From contig NZ_MSPR01000015.1 of the NCBI RefSeq assembly GCF_001984715.1, positions 1-61,490 on the forward strand: a stretch of DNA of 61,490 nt. The letters run 5' to 3'. Within the stretch, counting starts at the first letter, position 1, and each line of letters opens with the position of its first letter. Shown here piece after piece: positions 27,160 through 36,199 of the stretch. The DNA is from Streptococcus azizii. GTDB taxonomy: Bacteria; Bacillota; Bacilli; Lactobacillales; Streptococcaceae. A program made the position numbers and the translations under genes. The notes below the pieces were generated by a model. The model was not told where the DNA came from, did no database searches, and saw only the letters and a program-made list of their open reading frames with translations.

Positions 27160-28108
27160 AACGATTGAATTATTTGCCAACCTATTCATGAGTGGGTTTC
27201 ATTTGGTAGAAATCGTTGATTTTCTAAAAAGAAGTCAGTTACTGGCAGATAACTATACTGGTATTCTAGCTGAGGGACTATTGGAGGGGAAGTCTTTTGC
27301 AGCTCTTCTTTCAGACCTGCAATTTTCAGATACAGTTGTAACCCAGGTAGCCTTGGCTGAGATGCACGGTAATCTAGAGCTGAGTCTAAAAAATATTCAA
27401 GATTATCTGGGGAATCTTGTGAAAGTGCGTAAAAAGCTAGTCGAGGTGGCCACCTATCCTGTGATATTAGTTGCATTTTTGTTTGTGATGATGTTGGGGT
27501 TAAACAACTATCTATTACCTCAGCTAGAGGAGGAAAATGGAGCAAGTAGGCTAATAGGCTATCTCCCATTTGGTTTCCTAGGATCAATGCTTGCTATTTT
27601 TATGGTAGTAGTCTTGCTGAGGTACTGGTATCGAAAATCGGAGAAAATAGGTGCAATCAGCTTATTGGTACGACTTCCCTTTTTAGGAAAATTGATTCAG
27701 TTGTATCTGACTGCCTACTATGCACGTGAGTGGGGCAATTTGGTGAGTCAGGGCCTCGAACTGTCTCATATTATGCATCTGATGCAGGAGCAACAATCAG
27801 CTTTGTTTTGCAGCATAGGGATAGATTTAGAGCAGGCCTTAGAAAGGGGAGTAGATTTTGAGGAACAGATTAAGCAGTATTCTTTTTTTAATAAGGAATT
27901 GAGCCTTATGGTTGAATACGGCCAAGTGAAGGATAAGTTAGGCTATGAACTGCGGCTTTATGCCGACGAGTGTTGGGAGGAATTCTTTGCAAAGTTACAT
28001 GCAGCTATGCAGTTGATTCAGCCCCTCGTATTTATCTTCGTCGCTTTCGTCATTGTTTTCATTTATATTGCGATGTTGTTCCCCATTTATCAATATATGG
28101 AGGTGTAA
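27110..28108 (+). CDS. comYB: ComYB (ComGB), pilus polytopic membrane protein
   Basis: A 332-aa GspF/PilC-family platform protein with three membrane helices and the repeated motif LFANLFMSGFHLVEIVDFL. It anchors the ATPase to the growing pilus. The start is uncertain: GTG 27110 has CAGGA 8 nt upstream. TTG 27092 and ATG 27026 are also in frame, all inside comYA, so translation is coupled. One nucleotide separates its stop from comYC. Confidence 0.93.
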   Translation: MSIRRRPKKLSLIRQRKTIELFANLFMSGFHLVEIVDFLKRSQLLADNYTGILAEGLLEGKSFAALLSDLQFSDTVVTQVALAEMHGNLELSLKNIQDYLGNLVKVRKKLVEVATYPVILVAFLFVMMLGLNNYLLPQLEEENGASRLIGYLPFGFLGSMLAIFMVVVLLRYWYRKSEKIGAISLLVRLPFLGKLIQLYLTAYYAREWGNLVSQGLELSHIMHLMQEQQSALFCSIGIDLEQALERGVDFEEQIKQYSFFNKELSLMVEYGQVKDKLGYELRLYADECWEEFFAKLHAAMQLIQPLVFIFVAFVIVFIYIAMLFPIYQYMEV

Positions 28109-28109
28109 A

Positions 28110-28424
28110 ATGAAAAAATTGAAAAAGATAATGGTAAACGGATTTACTCTGATAGAAATGCTTATTGTTTTATTTATTATCAGTGTTCTGTTGCTCTTGT
28201 TTGTTCCCAATTTAAGCAACCAAAAAGAAACGGTTAAGCAGGCTGGAAATGCTGCGGTTGTAAAAGTTGTAGAAGGGCAAGCTGAGTTGTATGAGCTACA
28301 AAATGGAGGAGAGGCAAGCCTGTCGAAGTTGATAGAGGCAGGGGCAGTTACAGAAGCGCAGGCAGAGGCCTATAACGAATACTATGCAAAAAATACAGAT
28401 AAATCTCGTACGGTCAAGCCTTAA
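28110..28424 (+). CDS. comYC: ComYC (ComGC), major competence pilin
   Basis: A 104-aa prepilin and the main subunit of the transformation pilus. The basic leader MKKLKKIMVNG ends at a processing site followed by FTLIEMLIVLFIISVLLLLF, with the conserved Glu at +5. GGAGGTG precedes ATG 28110. Confidence 0.96.
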   Translation: MKKLKKIMVNGFTLIEMLIVLFIISVLLLLFVPNLSNQKETVKQAGNAAVVKVVEGQAELYELQNGGEASLSKLIEAGAVTEAQAEAYNEYYAKNTDKSRTVKP

Positions 28425-28815
28425 GGCTTATACCCTGTTAGACAGTTTGTTGACGCTATTCATAGTGACTTTCTTGACAATTCTATTATCAAGTTCCATT
28501 CATAGTGTACTGACAGGTGTAGGAGAGCGTCTCTTTTTTCTTGAGTTTGAAACCATGTATAGGACGAGTCAACAACTGGCGATAGCTTCTCATCGGTCGG
28601 TGGTCCTTGAACTGGTAGGTTCTACGATTTCAAATGGATATGGTAGGTTGAAATTGCCATCTACATTGCAACTCAAACAGGAACAACAAATCGTATTGGA
28701 TTACCACGGGGGAAATTCATCGTTAGTAAAAATTGAATTTTTAACAAAGCAGCAGAAAAAAATTATCTATCAGTTGTATTTAGGGAGTGGGAACTATAAA
28801 AAGACAGAGAAATAA
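28384..28815 (+). CDS. comYD: ComYD (ComGD), minor pseudopilin
   Basis: A 143-aa prepilin-like protein. The N-terminal hydrophobic helix follows SLKAYTLLDSLLTLFIVTFL, with Asp in place of the usual Glu at +5. It overlaps comYC by 41 nt and comYE by 29 nt. The C-terminal FLTKQQKKIIYQLYLGSG block matches the ComGD pattern. Confidence 0.92.
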   Translation: MQKIQINLVRSSLKAYTLLDSLLTLFIVTFLTILLSSSIHSVLTGVGERLFFLEFETMYRTSQQLAIASHRSVVLELVGSTISNGYGRLKLPSTLQLKQEQQIVLDYHGGNSSLVKIEFLTKQQKKIIYQLYLGSGNYKKTEK

Positions 28816-29080
28816 GGCTTATATTTTATTAGAAAGTTTAGTCGCCGTAGCCGTTTTTGCTATGATAACAAGATTACTGTTAGCAGGAGTAATCCATAGC
28901 AGAAAGTGGCAGGAGGAACAGTGGCAAAGACAAGAGGTGTTATTGCTAGCGAAGATGGCTGTACAGACAAGGCAGACCTCCCTTGCCTTAAACGGTCTGC
29001 GTGTAACAGTTGAGCGGGGACCCCATTCCATTCGTGTGTATCATGAAGGTGAGGAGGTGCTACATATTGAAAAAGAGTAA
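28787..29080 (+). CDS. comYE: ComYE (ComGE), minor pseudopilin
   Basis: A 97-aa protein from GTG 28787. A basic N-terminus precedes AYILLESLVAVAVFAMITRL, a pseudopilin helix with Glu at +5. It overlaps comYD and comYF. The initiation signal is weak, so translation is probably coupled to comYD. Confidence 0.9.
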   Translation: MGTIKRQRNKAYILLESLVAVAVFAMITRLLLAGVIHSRKWQEEQWQRQEVLLLAKMAVQTRQTSLALNGLRVTVERGPHSIRVYHEGEEVLHIEKE

Positions 29081-29501
29081 GGTATCGGCCTTTTCCCTAT
29101 TTGAGTGCCTCTTGGCTTTACTTGTTTTATCAGGAAGCCTATTAGTTTTTGAGGGGCTAACAAAGTTGATTCGCCAGGAAGTCGCTTATCAAGAAAGGAG
29201 TATCGAAAAGAGGTGGCTTGTCTTTGCGGAACAACTGAGCTATGAATTGGAGGGTGTTCATTTCATTAAGGTGGAAAATGACCGTCTGTATATCGACAAA
29301 TCTGGTCACCGTTTGTCCTTTGGTAAATCAAAAGCAGATGATTTCCGTAAGACAAATGACAAGGGACGGGGCTATCAGCCCATGCTATATCAGGTTGCAT
29401 CCGCTAAGATTCACCAAGATAACTCCCTTATTCAGATCGATATTACTTTTGAAAATGGTTGGGAGAGAAGTTTTGTTTATCGTTTTGAAGAAAAAAAGTA
29501 G
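29067..29501 (+). CDS. comYF: ComYF (ComGF), minor pseudopilin
   Basis: A 144-aa protein. I place the start at TTG 29067 because GAGGAGGTG lies 7 nt before it; this gives MKKSKVSAFSLFECLLALLV, a proper prepilin leader with F-S-L-F-E. An upstream ATG at 29043 would put that ribosome site inside the coding region. Confidence 0.92.
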   Translation: MKKSKVSAFSLFECLLALLVLSGSLLVFEGLTKLIRQEVAYQERSIEKRWLVFAEQLSYELEGVHFIKVENDRLYIDKSGHRLSFGKSKADDFRKTNDKGRGYQPMLYQVASAKIHQDNSLIQIDITFENGWERSFVYRFEEKK

Positions 29502-29898
29502 GGCGGGGGTATTGTTATATGCCGTACTGATGATGGCAGTATTTAGTTTGGTGCTACAATTCTACTTATCAGCCCAGTTATCAGAAGCACGACTTAGTGT
29601 AGCCAATCAGGAAAATACAGAGGCTTATTTGATTGCGGAGTGGACAGCTGATATTGTACGAGAAGAAATCAACACAACGAGGCAAAAGGCGGAATTTTTA
29701 CCGTCTACTCTAAAGAAGGAGCAAGAGTTGAATGCGGGACAGTTGAAATTTCCAAAGGGGAGCGGCATCCAGGGAAGTATCCGATTTTCTAAAGGGCAAT
29801 CGCACTATCATTCTGACAATAATCAGCTTTTTGTAACAGTCACAACGATAGCTGATCATGATTTTTTCTATGCCTTTCCTTTATCTAGCGTAAAATAG
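29473..29898 (+). CDS. comYG: ComYG (ComGG), minor pseudopilin
   Basis: A 141-aa protein. The frame is open much further upstream, but that part is antiparallel in phase to comYF and not homologous. I take TTG 29473 (GGGAG 7 nt upstream); TTG 29485 is the alternative. The product begins MFIVLKKKSRAGVLLYAVLM, a basic leader and helix like other ComGG proteins, with no Glu at +5. Confidence 0.88.
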   Translation: MFIVLKKKSRAGVLLYAVLMMAVFSLVLQFYLSAQLSEARLSVANQENTEAYLIAEWTADIVREEINTTRQKAEFLPSTLKKEQELNAGQLKFPKGSGIQGSIRFSKGQSHYHSDNNQLFVTVTTIADHDFFYAFPLSSVK

Positions 29899-30132
29899 CC
29901 TTTTTTGATATGATAGGGATATGAATATTCTCATTCAAATCTCCCAACTGTATACGAGGATTTATAAGAGCTAGTCAGATTATGCGTTCTGAAAAAACCT
30001 TGCTATAAACGATGGCGAACAGAAGAAACTTGAAAAACTTTTAGCAATCATGAAAGTGGGGAGAAATAAATAACTAGCTCAAATTTTGAGTAATAGCTCC
30101 CCCACGCGCCACCAGCATAGAAAGGAGATACC
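29899..30132. other. Left part of the inserted islet, non-coding
   Basis: The first 30 nt hold GATATGATAGGGATATGAAT. This looks like the former start region of comYH, because comYH now begins with the same ATGAAT at 31530. The rest carries no gene I can support. Confidence 0.5.
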
Positions 30133-30801
30133 ATGGCATACCCACAAAAGTACCTAGATGATACTCTTGTCCGAATGGCCTATCATTCCAGCGGTATAGA
30201 AGGCAATACGATTTCTTTGCCCGAGACAGTCAGCATTATTATTGAAAATAGCTTACCGGGCAATCACAAAAGTATTAGGGAATTTTATGAGATAGAAAAT
30301 CACAAACAAGCATTCAGCTATCTTTTAGACCAGTTGGACAAACAGCCACCGCTTACTATTGGTCTGATACAAGATTTCCACGCTCTCTTGACGGATAGAC
30401 TACAGCATGACAGAGGACGGTTCAAAAGCTCGCAAAATGCGATTATAGGGGCAGAATTTCAAACAGCTACCCCAGCAGAAACACCCCACTTAATGTCACA
30501 GTGGGCAGATAATACGAATTACAGACTGGAAAACTCTAAGAGTAGCCAAGCATTGCTTGAAGTACTGGCAGATACCCACATTCAACTGGAGCGCATTCAC
30601 CCGTTTTCAGACGGAAACGGACGGACGGGACGCCTAATATTGATGTATCTAGCTATGAGATACTCACATACGCCTGTCATTATCAGCAAAGACGACAGGA
30701 CAGAGTATATGGAACTTTTGGCCAATCAAAACATCAACGGACTAGCTAATCTACTCAAACGCTCGTTTGACTATGAAAGTGATAGAATGAAACAGTTTTA
30801 A
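30133..30801 (+). CDS. Fic-domain protein (class II, self-inhibited)
   Basis: A 222-aa Fic protein that would transfer AMP (or another nucleotide group) from ATP to target hydroxyls. The catalytic loop HPFSDGNGRTGR is at 156-167 with H156, and matches HxFx(D/E)GNGRxxR. The inhibitory motif SSGIEG (S19, E23) lies at the N-terminus, making it class II, where Glu blocks ATP until released. No separate antitoxin gene is seen. AAAGGAG precedes ATG. It sits with a dead integrase between comYG and comYH, so it was probably acquired. Confidence 0.92.
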   Translation: MAYPQKYLDDTLVRMAYHSSGIEGNTISLPETVSIIIENSLPGNHKSIREFYEIENHKQAFSYLLDQLDKQPPLTIGLIQDFHALLTDRLQHDRGRFKSSQNAIIGAEFQTATPAETPHLMSQWADNTNYRLENSKSSQALLEVLADTHIQLERIHPFSDGNGRTGRLILMYLAMRYSHTPVIISKDDRTEYMELLANQNINGLANLLKRSFDYESDRMKQF

Positions 30802-30840
30802 ACTCCTTTCAACCACCACGCGCATATATCATCGTCTCAG

Positions 30841-31444
30841 ATACTCCTATCTGAGGACTTGAAAAAGTTCCTGGAGTATATCGACCTCATCAGTCACAAG
30901 GATTTCGCAAATTTTTGTTATATGGTCGCCTTTCGCTCAGGCATGCGCATTGGTGAACTGTCTGCTCTTGAATGGTCTGATATTGACGAAAAGAGCTGTA
31001 CCGTCACCATCAGCAAGAGCTACTCATAAGAAACAAGGACGGTAGGAGAGACCAAGACAAAAGCTGGGAAGAGAACCATCAGCATAGATAAGGCAACTGC
31101 CGCCCTGCTCAAGCAATACCAGAACCGACAACGATTGGTCTATGTTGAGGTTGGTGGTAGTCCAGCAAGAGTTTTGGCCCCCATAAGACAATATCTGATT
31201 AGGAATAATTTTCAGTAAGTGCTAGACCGCCATTGTAAAAGATGAGGTATACCACGTTTTACCCTTCACGCTTTCTGCCACACTCACGCTAGTTTATTGC
31301 TAAACGCTGGTAACACCTAAAGAGCTCCAGCATCGCCTAGGACACTCAAAAATAACAATGACGTTAGACACCAACTCTCATTTATCAAAAGATAAGGAAA
31401 AAGAGGCGGTAACTTATTTTGAAAAAGCCATCAGCAGCTTGTAG
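30841..31444 (+). pseudogene. Degenerate tyrosine integrase
   Basis: C-terminal half of a phage/ICE-type integrase. In frame one reads FLEYIDLISHKDFANFCYMV, then the FRSGMRIGELSALEW box with the first catalytic Arg. Stops follow at TAA 31027, near 31216 and near 31244. The block HAFCHTHASLLLNAG shows the Arg of HxxR changed to Cys. After a frameshift comes ELQHRLGHSKITMTLDTNSH, where the catalytic Tyr has become Asn. The N-terminal half is missing. Confidence 0.88.
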
Positions 31445-31529
31445 GGGAACAAATTAGAAAAATATAAAATATAAAAGTCTTAAAAGCCTTGTATATCAAG
31501 GAGTTAGACCGCTTAGAAAGTGATGATAT

Positions 31530-32495
31530 ATGAATTTTGAAAAAATAGAGCAGGCCTATGATCTGCTATTAAAAAATGTCCAAACCATCCAAAATATTTT
31601 AGGGACTAACTTTTATGATGCTTTGATTGAACAGAATGTTGCTTACTTGGCAGGTAGCCATGAAAATGAAGGGATTGCGGCTGCGATTGTTAGGTTGAAA
31701 AAGCTGCAGTTGACAGCTGAGGAGTGGCGCAGAACCTACCAGTTTCTCTTTATCAAGGCGAATCAGACAGAACCGATGCAGTACAATCATCAATTTACAC
31801 CGGATAGTATTGGTTTTATCTTTACGTTTTTGTTGGAGCAACTGGTACTGGAAAAACAAGTCACTATCCTAGAGATTGGTTCTGGAACAGGAAATCTAGC
31901 GCAAACAATCTTAAATCACAGTCAGAAAGAAATTGACTATCTTGGTATTGAAGTAGATGATTTATTGATTGATCTGTCTGCCAGTATTGCAGATGTGATG
32001 GAAAGTAGTCCCCATTTTGTTCAGGGAGATGCGGTTCGTCCACAAATTTTAAAAGAAAGTCAACTCATCATGAGTGACTTACCAGTCGGTTATTATCCCG
32101 ATGATCGCATAGCCCGTCGTTATCAAGTGGCCAGTTCGAGAGAGCATACCTATGCTCATCATTTATTGATGGAGCAGTCCTTGAAATATTTACAACCGGG
32201 CGGTTATGCAATCTTACTTGCACCTAATGATCTACTGACCAGTCCCCAAAGCCCACTCTTGAAAGCCTGGTTGAAGGATAATGCCAGTGTTGTTGCGGTG
32301 CTGACCTTGCCATCTAGTTTGTTTGGAGCACAGTCGATGGCAAAGACTATTTTTGTATTACAGAAGCAGACAGACGTGCCGATAGAAACCTTTGTATACC
32401 CATTGACAGATTTGCAAGATCCGAAAGCGTTACAGGAGTTCACTGAGAATTTTAAAAAATGGAAACAAGATAATGCAATTTCATTGAAAATTTGA
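31530..32495 (+). CDS. comYH: Class I SAM-dependent methyltransferase, ComYH-type
   Basis: A 321-aa protein with the SAM-binding motif [10 protein letters not shown] at about 113-122 and a catalytic-like DLPVGYYP segment, resembling N6-adenine methyltransferases without a target-recognition domain. It is usually the last gene of the streptococcal comY operon. Here 1.6 kb of inserted DNA separates it from comYG, so it may depend on a new promoter (an AT-rich block lies at 31460-31500). The substrate is not known to me. Confidence 0.85.
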   Translation: MNFEKIEQAYDLLLKNVQTIQNILGTNFYDALIEQNVAYLAGSHENEGIAAAIVRLKKLQLTAEEWRRTYQFLFIKANQTEPMQYNHQFTPDSIGFIFTFLLEQLVLEKQVTILEIGSGTGNLAQTILNHSQKEIDYLGIEVDDLLIDLSASIADVMESSPHFVQGDAVRPQILKESQLIMSDLPVGYYPDDRIARRYQVASSREHTYAHHLLMEQSLKYLQPGGYAILLAPNDLLTSPQSPLLKAWLKDNASVVAVLTLPSSLFGAQSMAKTIFVLQKQTDVPIETFVYPLTDLQDPKALQEFTENFKKWKQDNAISLKI

Positions 32496-32519
32496 TATAC
32501 TAGTTAGGAAAACGCTTAA
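32496..32519 (+). promoter_or_regulatory. ackA promoter with a cre-like site
   Basis: -10 TATACT at 32496-32501, then AGGAAAACGCTTAAA at 32505-32519, which partly matches the CcpA cre consensus. The site lies at or just after the transcription start. Moderate match only. Confidence 0.4.
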
Positions 32520-32532
32520 AAAGGGGAATCTT

Positions 32533-33729
32533 ATGTCAAAAACAATTGCGATTAACGCAGGTAGCTCTAGTTTGAAATGGCAATTATACCAAATGCCGGA
32601 AGAAAAGGTATTGGCGAAAGGCTTGATTGAGCGCATTGGTCTAAAAGACGCGGTTTCAACCGTTAAGTTCGATGGTCAAGCAGCTAGTCAGACGCTGGAC
32701 ATTGCGGATCATGTGCAAGCTGTTAAAATTTTACTGGATGACTTATTGGCCCATCACATTATTGAAGATTTTTCAGAAATTACAGGTGTTGGTCATCGTG
32801 TGGTAGCTGGTGGTGAATACTTTAAAGATTCCGTCTTAATCGATGATGAGGCTCTTGCTAAAATTGAGGAATTGTCAGCCTTGGCCCCCCTTCATAATCC
32901 AGCAAATGCTGCGGGTATCCGTGCATTTAAGAACATTTTGCCAGATATTACAAGTGTTGCAGTTTTTGATACAGCATTCCACACAACTATGCCAGAGGTG
33001 GCTTATCGTTATCCAATTGCGACTAAGTATTATGAAAACTACCAAGTCCGCAAGTATGGAGCACACGGTACCTCTCACTACTATGTTTCACGTGAAGCAG
33101 CGAAGGTTTTGAACAAACCAGTTGAGGACTTGAAATTGATTACTGCCCATATAGGAAATGGTATTTCTATTACAGCAGTTGATGGAGGGAAATCTGTTGA
33201 TACGTCTATGGGCTTCACTCCCTTGGCCGGTCCAATGATGGGAACTCGTTCTGGGGATATTGATCCTGCGATTATTCCGTATCTTATTGAAAATGTTACC
33301 GAGTTGAAAGATGCTGCTGACGTTGTGAATGTTCTTAATAAGCAATCGGGTATTTTAGGCATTGCAGAAGTTTCAAGCGATATGCGTGAAGTAGAGGCAG
33401 GTCGCGAAGCAGGGGAAAGTAAGTGTACTCTTGCCTTTGATATGTTGATCAATAGACTTCAAAAATTTATCGGGCAATACTTCGCAGTTCTAAATGGTGC
33501 CGATGCTCTCGTTTTCACAGCGGGTATTGGTGAAAACTCTGTAGCTGTTCGTGAAGCAGTTGTAGAAGGTTTGTCTTGGTTTGGGATGGAACTAGACCCA
33601 GACAAGAATGTCTTCGGGGCAGAAGGAGATATTTCAACTCCAGATTCTAAGGTCAAGGTTTTAGTTGTTCCAACAGATGAAGAGCTTGTTATCGCGCGTG
33701 ATGTAGAGCGTTTGAAAGGCAAAGAATAG
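32533..33729 (+). CDS. ackA: Acetate kinase
   Basis: A 398-aa ASKHA-fold kinase converting acetyl phosphate and ADP to acetate and ATP, the last step of the overflow acetate branch. The phosphate-1 motif [11 protein letters not shown] is at the N-terminus, with [19 protein letters not shown] and [10 protein letters not shown] further on. AAGGGG lies before ATG 32533. Confidence 0.97.
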   Translation: MSKTIAINAGSSSLKWQLYQMPEEKVLAKGLIERIGLKDAVSTVKFDGQAASQTLDIADHVQAVKILLDDLLAHHIIEDFSEITGVGHRVVAGGEYFKDSVLIDDEALAKIEELSALAPLHNPANAAGIRAFKNILPDITSVAVFDTAFHTTMPEVAYRYPIATKYYENYQVRKYGAHGTSHYYVSREAAKVLNKPVEDLKLITAHIGNGISITAVDGGKSVDTSMGFTPLAGPMMGTRSGDIDPAIIPYLIENVTELKDAADVVNVLNKQSGILGIAEVSSDMREVEAGREAGESKCTLAFDMLINRLQKFIGQYFAVLNGADALVFTAGIGENSVAVREAVVEGLSWFGMELDPDKNVFGAEGDISTPDSKVKVLVVPTDEELVIARDVERLKGKE

Positions 33730-33736
33730 CAGTTGC

Positions 33737-33772
33737 AAAAAGGATTCCTAAGTTAGAATAGGAGTCCTTTTT
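33737..33772 (+). terminator. Terminator of ackA
   Basis: AAAAAGGATTCCTA pairs with TAGGAGTCCTTTTT around an 8-nt loop. The remaining gap to 33991 holds only a likely promoter (TACAAT near 33945). Confidence 0.85.
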
Positions 33773-33991
33773 ACTTGCCTATTGCTATTCTATGAGCCCC
33801 AAGGTTCAAGTTGCTTCATAACCTATCAAAGGTCAAAATCTGATGTTGTTGATTCCTCATGCTGAATGGAATCTACTCTCGCTCTATACTATCTGTCCCC
33901 GTACAAACGATATTTTTTTCTATTGCACAATGGGTAGAACTATCTTACAATAACATTATTCGACAATGGGGGAGATGGAAGTGAGGGAAAT

Positions 33992-34852
33992 ATGGAAGAA
34001 CAGACGAAATCAGTGATTGTTGCCAATGATATTGTTGGTTTGGGGAAGGTTGCTTTATCGACAGCTCTTCCAGTTCTGGCTGCCTGTCAAATCGAGGTTA
34101 TTCCTCTGCCGACGGTTTTATTGTCGTCGCATACGGGTGGTTTTGACCATATTAGCATGACGCAGCTTGATACAGCGGTGAAAGGGGCTTTGGCCCAATG
34201 GCAGGGCATGGACTTTCCGATTGCTGGACTCATCACAGGGTATTTGGGTTCCAAGGAGCAGCTTGATCGGATTGCTGAGTTTGCTAAGCACAAACAGATA
34301 ACGTGCTTTGTTGATCCAGTTATGGCAGATAATGGGCGTCTATACGCTGGCTATCAGGAGGAATTCGTGGCAGCAATGCGCCAATTTTGCAAAGGGGCAG
34401 ATGTGATTACTCCTAATATGACAGAGGCATGTTTGTTGGCAGATTCTCCCTACCTTGGTGAAGAGTATAGCAAAGAGGATGTAGAGCAGCTTTTAGTGGC
34501 TCTGACTCCGTTGGAAAATAAGCATATTATCCTAACGGGTGTTGCGTTTGGAAAGGGGAGCATTGGCCTAGCTCACTTTGATAGGGAGAACGGTATCATC
34601 TCATACTATATGAGAACCTCTTATGCACAGCATTTTTTTGGAACAGGGGATCTGCTTACGGCTGTCTTAGGGGCAGGGTATTTTCAGGGCTTATCCTTGG
34701 ATGTAGTGGCAGAGTTGGCGCTTGATTTTATCGACAAAACGTTGCGGCATACCCTGTTGTTACAGCGCGATTTGAAGATGGGTCTTCGTTATGAGCCCTA
34801 TGTAGTAGAGTTAGCTAGCCGGATGAATCGTTTAAAGGAGAAAGCATCATGA
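33992..34852 (+). CDS. pdxK: Pyridoxal/pyridoxamine kinase
   Basis: A 286-aa ribokinase-family protein that phosphorylates vitamin B6 vitamers. The substrate loop LSSHTGGFD, PNMTEA and the anion-hole/catalytic FGTGDLLTAV (Asp base) are visible. ATGA overlap links it to the following ECF S-component gene, which fits salvage of imported B6. PdxK versus PdxY naming cannot be settled from sequence alone. Confidence 0.85.
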   Translation: MEEQTKSVIVANDIVGLGKVALSTALPVLAACQIEVIPLPTVLLSSHTGGFDHISMTQLDTAVKGALAQWQGMDFPIAGLITGYLGSKEQLDRIAEFAKHKQITCFVDPVMADNGRLYAGYQEEFVAAMRQFCKGADVITPNMTEACLLADSPYLGEEYSKEDVEQLLVALTPLENKHIILTGVAFGKGSIGLAHFDRENGIISYYMRTSYAQHFFGTGDLLTAVLGAGYFQGLSLDVVAELALDFIDKTLRHTLLLQRDLKMGLRYEPYVVELASRMNRLKEKAS

Positions 34853-35376
34853 ATCGTCTGACAACGCGTCAATTAGTGGAGCTGAGTTTATATGCTGCTT
34901 TGATTATCGTCAGTGTACAATTTCTACGGATTCCGGTAGGGGTTCAATTTGTTCATGTCGGTAATGCCTTAGTGGTGGTAGCTGTTTTACTCTATGGAGC
35001 GAAAGTGGGGGCTTTAGTTGCGACGATTAGTCTTGGGTTATTTGATGTCTTAAATGGCTATATATCCGTCGCTTGGATTACTGTGCTAGAATCTCTTTTT
35101 GTCTGTTTTGTACTCCATCTAGTGTTTGAAAAGATGTTGCATTCGGATCACCGACCGCGGAATGTCGTTATTGTAGGAGTTGTGGCTGCAATTACTAAAA
35201 TTATGAGTAATGTGATAAAGTATACCCTTATCAATAGCTTGGTTGGTGGCATAAGGATACAGGAGGCAGTTGTGGCAGCAGTGCTTAAAATCGGTGGTAC
35301 ATTTGGCACCGCGCTCGTAACTATGATTGCTGTTCCGCTCCTTTATCCAATCTTAAAGAGAATTTTTACACGGTAA
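34849..35376 (+). CDS. pdxU2: ECF transporter S component, probable pyridoxine type (PdxU2)
   Basis: A 175-aa integral membrane protein with about six helices and the ECF motif for EcfT contact in the first helix (LSLYAALIIVSVQFLRIPVG). It has no ATPase of its own and would use the shared EcfAAT module elsewhere. The specificity is inferred from the overlapping B6 kinase gene. Confidence 0.8.
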   Translation: MNRLTTRQLVELSLYAALIIVSVQFLRIPVGVQFVHVGNALVVVAVLLYGAKVGALVATISLGLFDVLNGYISVAWITVLESLFVCFVLHLVFEKMLHSDHRPRNVVIVGVVAAITKIMSNVIKYTLINSLVGGIRIQEAVVAAVLKIGGTFGTALVTMIAVPLLYPILKRIFTR

Positions 35377-35461
35377 CGATTAGAATGGATAAATTACTAG
35401 GGGAGATAGTCTAGTCAAAATCATTGAGATATGGTAGAATGAAACAGCAAAGTTGATTTGC

Positions 35462-35549
35462 ACAGAGTAGGTGGTTTGCGTTAAGTGTGTATGGATGGGA
35501 TGTTGCCATACAACGAAGCGAAAGCGCGATAAACCATTGCATCCGCTGT
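35462..35549 (+). ncRNA. Tetrahydrofolate (THF) riboswitch
   Basis: The conserved THF-I pattern is visible: AGAGTAGGTGGTTTGCGTTA, GTGTGTATGGATGGGATGTTG, an ACGAAGCGAAAGCGCG hairpin and ATAAACCATTGCATCCGCT closing P1-P3. It lies 40 nt before folT. A short hairpin (CTGTCGAT/ATCGGCAG) then the folT ribosome site follow, suggesting control of translation by folate binding. Confidence 0.93.
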
Positions 35550-35588
35550 CGATGAATCGGCAGCTCCAATTTATAAAAGGAGCAGAGT

Positions 35589-36152
35589 ATGTTTTCAAAA
35601 AAATCTCCCAAATTTGGGATTCGATTACTGGTTGTTTTAGCGATGTTAATCGCTATTCGCTACATCTTGGGACAGTACTATTCATTCTGGATTATTCCCA
35701 ATACACTAAAAGTTAGTCTATCGTTTATTGCTAACACTCTCATAGGAATGTTGGCAGGACCGTGGATTGCGGTGATTGTGTTTGTCGTGAACGATGTGCT
35801 AACCGCTCTAAACTCAGGGTATCCGTTTATTATTTGGTTTACCCTACTAGAGGCAGTACAGGGCTTTTTATATGGCTATTTTTACTACGGGAAGAAATTA
35901 GATATTCATCGTAAAAAGGACTGGCTCCATGTATTGTGGGCTACAGTGGTGATTATGGGAATTGGAACCTTCTTTTTGACGCCACTTCTCAATCAGATTT
36001 ATCAACAGATTCCCATTGCAGTACAATTTTTTGTTCAAGGACGTATTTTTAAAGTGCTAGAAATTCCATTCAGAGTGGTTGTGACCATGCTTCTCTTGCC
36101 ACAACTTCATCGAATCCCTGAAGTTCGCAAACTAATGGGGATTCAAAAATAA
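35589..36152 (+). CDS. folT: FolT, folate-specific ECF transporter S component
   Basis: A 187-aa membrane protein with about six helices (LVVLAMLIAIRYILGQYYSF, LKVSLSFIANTLIGMLAGPW). FolT imports folate with the shared EcfAAT module. The THF riboswitch directly upstream confirms the specificity. AAAGGAG lies before ATG 35589. Confidence 0.93.
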   Translation: MFSKKSPKFGIRLLVVLAMLIAIRYILGQYYSFWIIPNTLKVSLSFIANTLIGMLAGPWIAVIVFVVNDVLTALNSGYPFIIWFTLLEAVQGFLYGYFYYGKKLDIHRKKDWLHVLWATVVIMGIGTFFLTPLLNQIYQQIPIAVQFFVQGRIFKVLEIPFRVVVTMLLLPQLHRIPEVRKLMGIQK

Positions 36153-36153
36153 G

Positions 36154-36187
36154 AAAAAGCAACAATCCATCCCGTTGTTGCTTTTTT
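36154..36187. terminator. Bidirectional terminator between folT and pepA
   Basis: AAAAAGCAACAA pairs with TTGTTGCTTTTT around a 9-nt loop. It serves the convergent folT and pepA genes. Confidence 0.9.
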
Positions 36188-36199
36188 TGAATAAGTGAA

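Noticed and set aside
32505..32519. Firm CcpA site for ackA
   Set aside because: The match to cre is partial and its place after the -10 is unusual for ackA activation; kept only as a low-confidence feature.
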